From: JBHJGM01 sp964405825
GTDB lineage: Bacteria; Verrucomicrobiota; Verrucomicrobiia; Opitutales; JBHJGM01
Assembly (NCBI GenBank): GCA_964405825.1
Contig: CAYOPI010000010.1
Location: forward strand, 1-64,000
Reading direction: 5' to 3'
Length of the DNA: 64,000 nt
Positions within the stretch are counted from its first letter, which is position 1, and every line of letters starts with the position of its first letter. Shown piece after piece: positions 62,466 through 64,000 of this stretch. The notes under the pieces were generated by a model, which did no database searches, was not told the DNA's origin, and worked only from the letters and a program-made list of their open reading frames with translations. Made by a program: the position numbers and the translations under genes.

Positions 62466-63239
62466 CTACGGCCGCCAGTCCGCCTCGACCAGGGCCTGCG
62501 TCGATGGTGCATCCGCCGCGTAGCGTGTCGGATCCGGCACCCCCGCCAGATAAAAGGCCTCGCGCCGCTCAATGCAGGTGCCGCACGCCCCGCAATGCAA
62601 TTGGCCGCCTTCATAACAGGACCACGTCCGTTCCATCGGCACGCCCAGTTCGCTGCCGCGCCGCACAATGTCGGCCTTGGTCCAGCCCACGAAGGGTCGC
62701 TTCAGGCGCAGCGGTTCCCAGTCTGCCAGGCCAAAGGCCGTCTGCATCGCCTCGGCAAAGGACGCACGGCAATCCGGATAGATGGCGTGGTCGCCCGAGT
62801 GCGCCGCGTAGGCCACCGCGCCCGCCTTCAGGGACAAGGCCCAACCAGCTGCCACGCTGAGCAGGATCATGTTCCGATTGGGCACCACCGTCGCCTTCAT
62901 CGAATCTTCCGTATAATGTCCCTTGGGCACGGCGATTTCGCGCTCGGTCAGGCTGCTCCCTCCCAGAATGCTCTGCAGCGTCGACAGATCCGCCACCCGA
63001 TGCTCGATAAGTTGACCGCCGTCAGCCCGCTCCCTGCCTTGAAAATAGCGGCATAGGGCTCTGGCTGCCTCGATCTCCCGTCGATGTCGCTGGCCGTAGT
63101 CCACCGTGAGGGCGAAAACCCGATGGCCCTCGTGGATCAGGTGCCCAAGCAGCACCGTCGAGTCCAGTCCCCCTGAATAAACCAGCACCACGGACTCCCT
63201 CCCCGCCACCTTTTCCTTCGCAGACATGCCCTTTTTCAT
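62466..63239 (-). CDS. queC: 7-cyano-7-deazaguanine synthase
   Basis: ATP-dependent ligase that converts carboxydeazaguanine to preQ0. The PP-loop is VVLVYSGGLDSTVLLGHLIH, followed by ALTVDYGQRHRREIEAA, PNRNMILLSVAAGWA and HSGDHAIYPDCR. The zinc site is SCYEGGQLHCGACGTCIERREAF (four cysteines). ATG at 63239 has GAAGAAGG nine bases upstream. ATGs at 63227 and 63302 are also in frame; the latter follows AGAAGGG and would add a Lys/Arg-rich 21-residue extension encoded partly by an A10 tract. It heads the queC-queD-queE operon. Confidence 0.95.
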   Translation of the reverse strand: MKKGMSAKEKVAGRESVVLVYSGGLDSTVLLGHLIHEGHRVFALTVDYGQRHRREIEAARALCRYFQGRERADGGQLIEHRVADLSTLQSILGGSSLTEREIAVPKGHYTEDSMKATVVPNRNMILLSVAAGWALSLKAGAVAYAAHSGDHAIYPDCRASFAEAMQTAFGLADWEPLRLKRPFVGWTKADIVRRGSELGVPMERTWSCYEGGQLHCGACGTCIERREAFYLAGVPDPTRYAADAPSTQALVEADWRP

Positions 63240-63750
63240 CTGTCGGTGCCTTCTTCCGGGCAACTTTTTTGGTTTTCGCGGGAATTTTTTTTTTGCGCTC
63301 ATTTGGCCCTTCTGGGCTTTTCCGCGGTCGCCGACCTCGATTAAGGGATCAGGAACACCCTGCAACTGCGTCACCGGCACGGACTTAGGAGCACCCAAGA
63401 ACGCGTTTTCAAACCCGGGGTAGGGTTCGGGGGCACCCCTAGGTCAGGTCCATCCCTGATGCATTTTACGCTTGATTCAGGAGGGTGTTCAGGTACTTTG
63501 TTGGTGTTTTCACCCTTCCTCATCCCAGCAAATACAGTCCCACCACCCCAGTTTCCCACTCTTCACTCGTGCGAGCAGCCGGGCAGAGCGTTTGCTCTTT
63601 CGGGCTTCCCCCAGGCTTCGTTACCCACTCACCCACTCTTTTGTTTCCCACACCCTGTAGAATCTAGCTTGAACCCATATGAACGAGGGAACTACCCTTT
63701 CTAACGCCCAAGTTCATTCATCTCTTCACCACCTAACACTGATACGCTCA
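63240..63750. other. Intergenic region between queC and the right-edge gene
   Basis: About 510 bp with lower GC than the surroundings. At 63285-63294 it has a T10 tract (A10 in the queC transcript) inside a possible queC N-terminal extension. A GCCC-AGAA-GGGC hairpin in the queC transcript overlaps the putative Shine-Dalgarno of the upstream ATG. The right half is pyrimidine-rich and is presumably the promoter region of the gene at 63751. No gene or known RNA motif identified. Confidence 0.4.
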
Positions 63751-64000
63751 ATGAAACTGAAAATCTCGCTTACGCTTGCAGCGGCCTCCTTGGCCATCGG
63801 CGGGGTTGCCAACGCCGCGACCTTCACCGCCACTTCCGACACCTTCGGCTATGTAACTCTCAACACCGGGTCCAACGGGGACTTCACCTTCATCAATCTC
63901 CCGATGCAGGCGACCCCGTCCGCCACCGGCTCCATCACCGTGTCCGGCAGCGACCTCACCATCTCCGACTTCAGCGTCGCCCCCGGTACCTTCTCCGCTA
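63751..64000 (+). CDS. Secreted protein, start only (Verrucomicrobia TIGR02597-like)
   Basis: The first 83 residues of a gene running off the right edge. A signal peptide is clear (MKLKISLTLAAASLAIGGVA, then NAA). The mature start ATFTATSDTFGYVTLNTGSNGDFTFINLPMQATP resembles the N-terminus of the TIGR02597 paralogous family of Verrucomicrobia, which has a pattern of a Gly-Tyr/Phe-Val-Thr strand followed by an Asn-Leu-Pro-like turn. The rest is Ser/Thr/Gly-rich beta sequence. The C-terminal sorting signal, if any, is outside. The family match is from memory and needs a search. Confidence 0.65.
   Translation, partial: MKLKISLTLAAASLAIGGVANAATFTATSDTFGYVTLNTGSNGDFTFINLPMQATPSATGSITVSGSDLTISDFSVAPGTFSA

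Noticed and set aside
63300..63480. preQ1 riboswitch upstream of queC
   Set aside because: Scanned by eye for the C-rich loop and A-rich tail of class I and for class II/III features; none matched.

Overview
The window is GC-rich bacterial chromosome, densely packed with genes on both strands. Two features point to Verrucomicrobiota, most likely class Opitutae: the secreted protein at the right edge resembles a Verrucomicrobia-restricted paralogous family, and the overall gene mix fits that group. This placement is inferred from gene content only; there is no rRNA here. There is no sign of a prophage, CRISPR array or insertion sequence. Most of the content is core metabolism, DNA repair, transport and regulation.

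Layout. 1-4.1 kb: 2-oxoglutarate dehydrogenase E1 (sucA) and the truncated E2 (sucB), minus strand. 4.3-11.7 kb: small membrane proteins, a sulfatase, tRNA-Gln(TTG), a phytanoyl-CoA-dioxygenase-like enzyme, cysE, an aquaporin, an exported redoxin and a DUF971 protein. 11.8-17.8 kb: a very large alpha-2-macroglobulin. 17.8-25.2 kb: a LOG protein, hpt, a YcxB-like protein, an MFS transporter, a YgjP peptidase, mazG, trpC and rsmA. 25.2-32.5 kb: an exported esterase, the ligase-associated exonuclease/ATP-dependent ligase pair, a NarL-type response regulator, a glycosyltransferase and a short-chain dehydrogenase. 32.5-41.3 kb: a recC-recB-recD operon headed by a small unknown gene.

41.5-50 kb: a CPA2 antiporter with RCK_C domains, a HigBA toxin-antitoxin module, a SMUG1-type uracil-DNA glycosylase, a DUF2264 gene overlapping an NhaC-type transporter, and an AraC regulator divergent from a second PhyH-like dioxygenase, followed by a strong bidirectional terminator. 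50-58.5 kb: a papain-fold-like lipoprotein with a striking hairpin over its ribosome-binding site, dxs, xseB, an M48 peptidase, ParDE, gspF, a third toxin-antitoxin module whose toxin looks frameshifted, and a nitroreductase. 58.5-63.3 kb: a pseudo-receiver/HDOD protein, a ribbon-helix-helix protein and a complete preQ1 set (queF on plus, converging on queE-queD-queC on minus). The right edge holds the start of a secreted protein.

The clearest functional groups are the preQ1/queuosine precursor set, RecBCD with other repair enzymes (SMUG1, ligase plus exonuclease, exonuclease VII small subunit) and three type II toxin-antitoxin modules within about 14 kb. No single obviously novel multi-gene system stands out. 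The best leads are RNA-level: an SD-sequestering hairpin before the 50.1-50.9 kb lipoprotein and a terminator/anti-terminator-like leader before queF.
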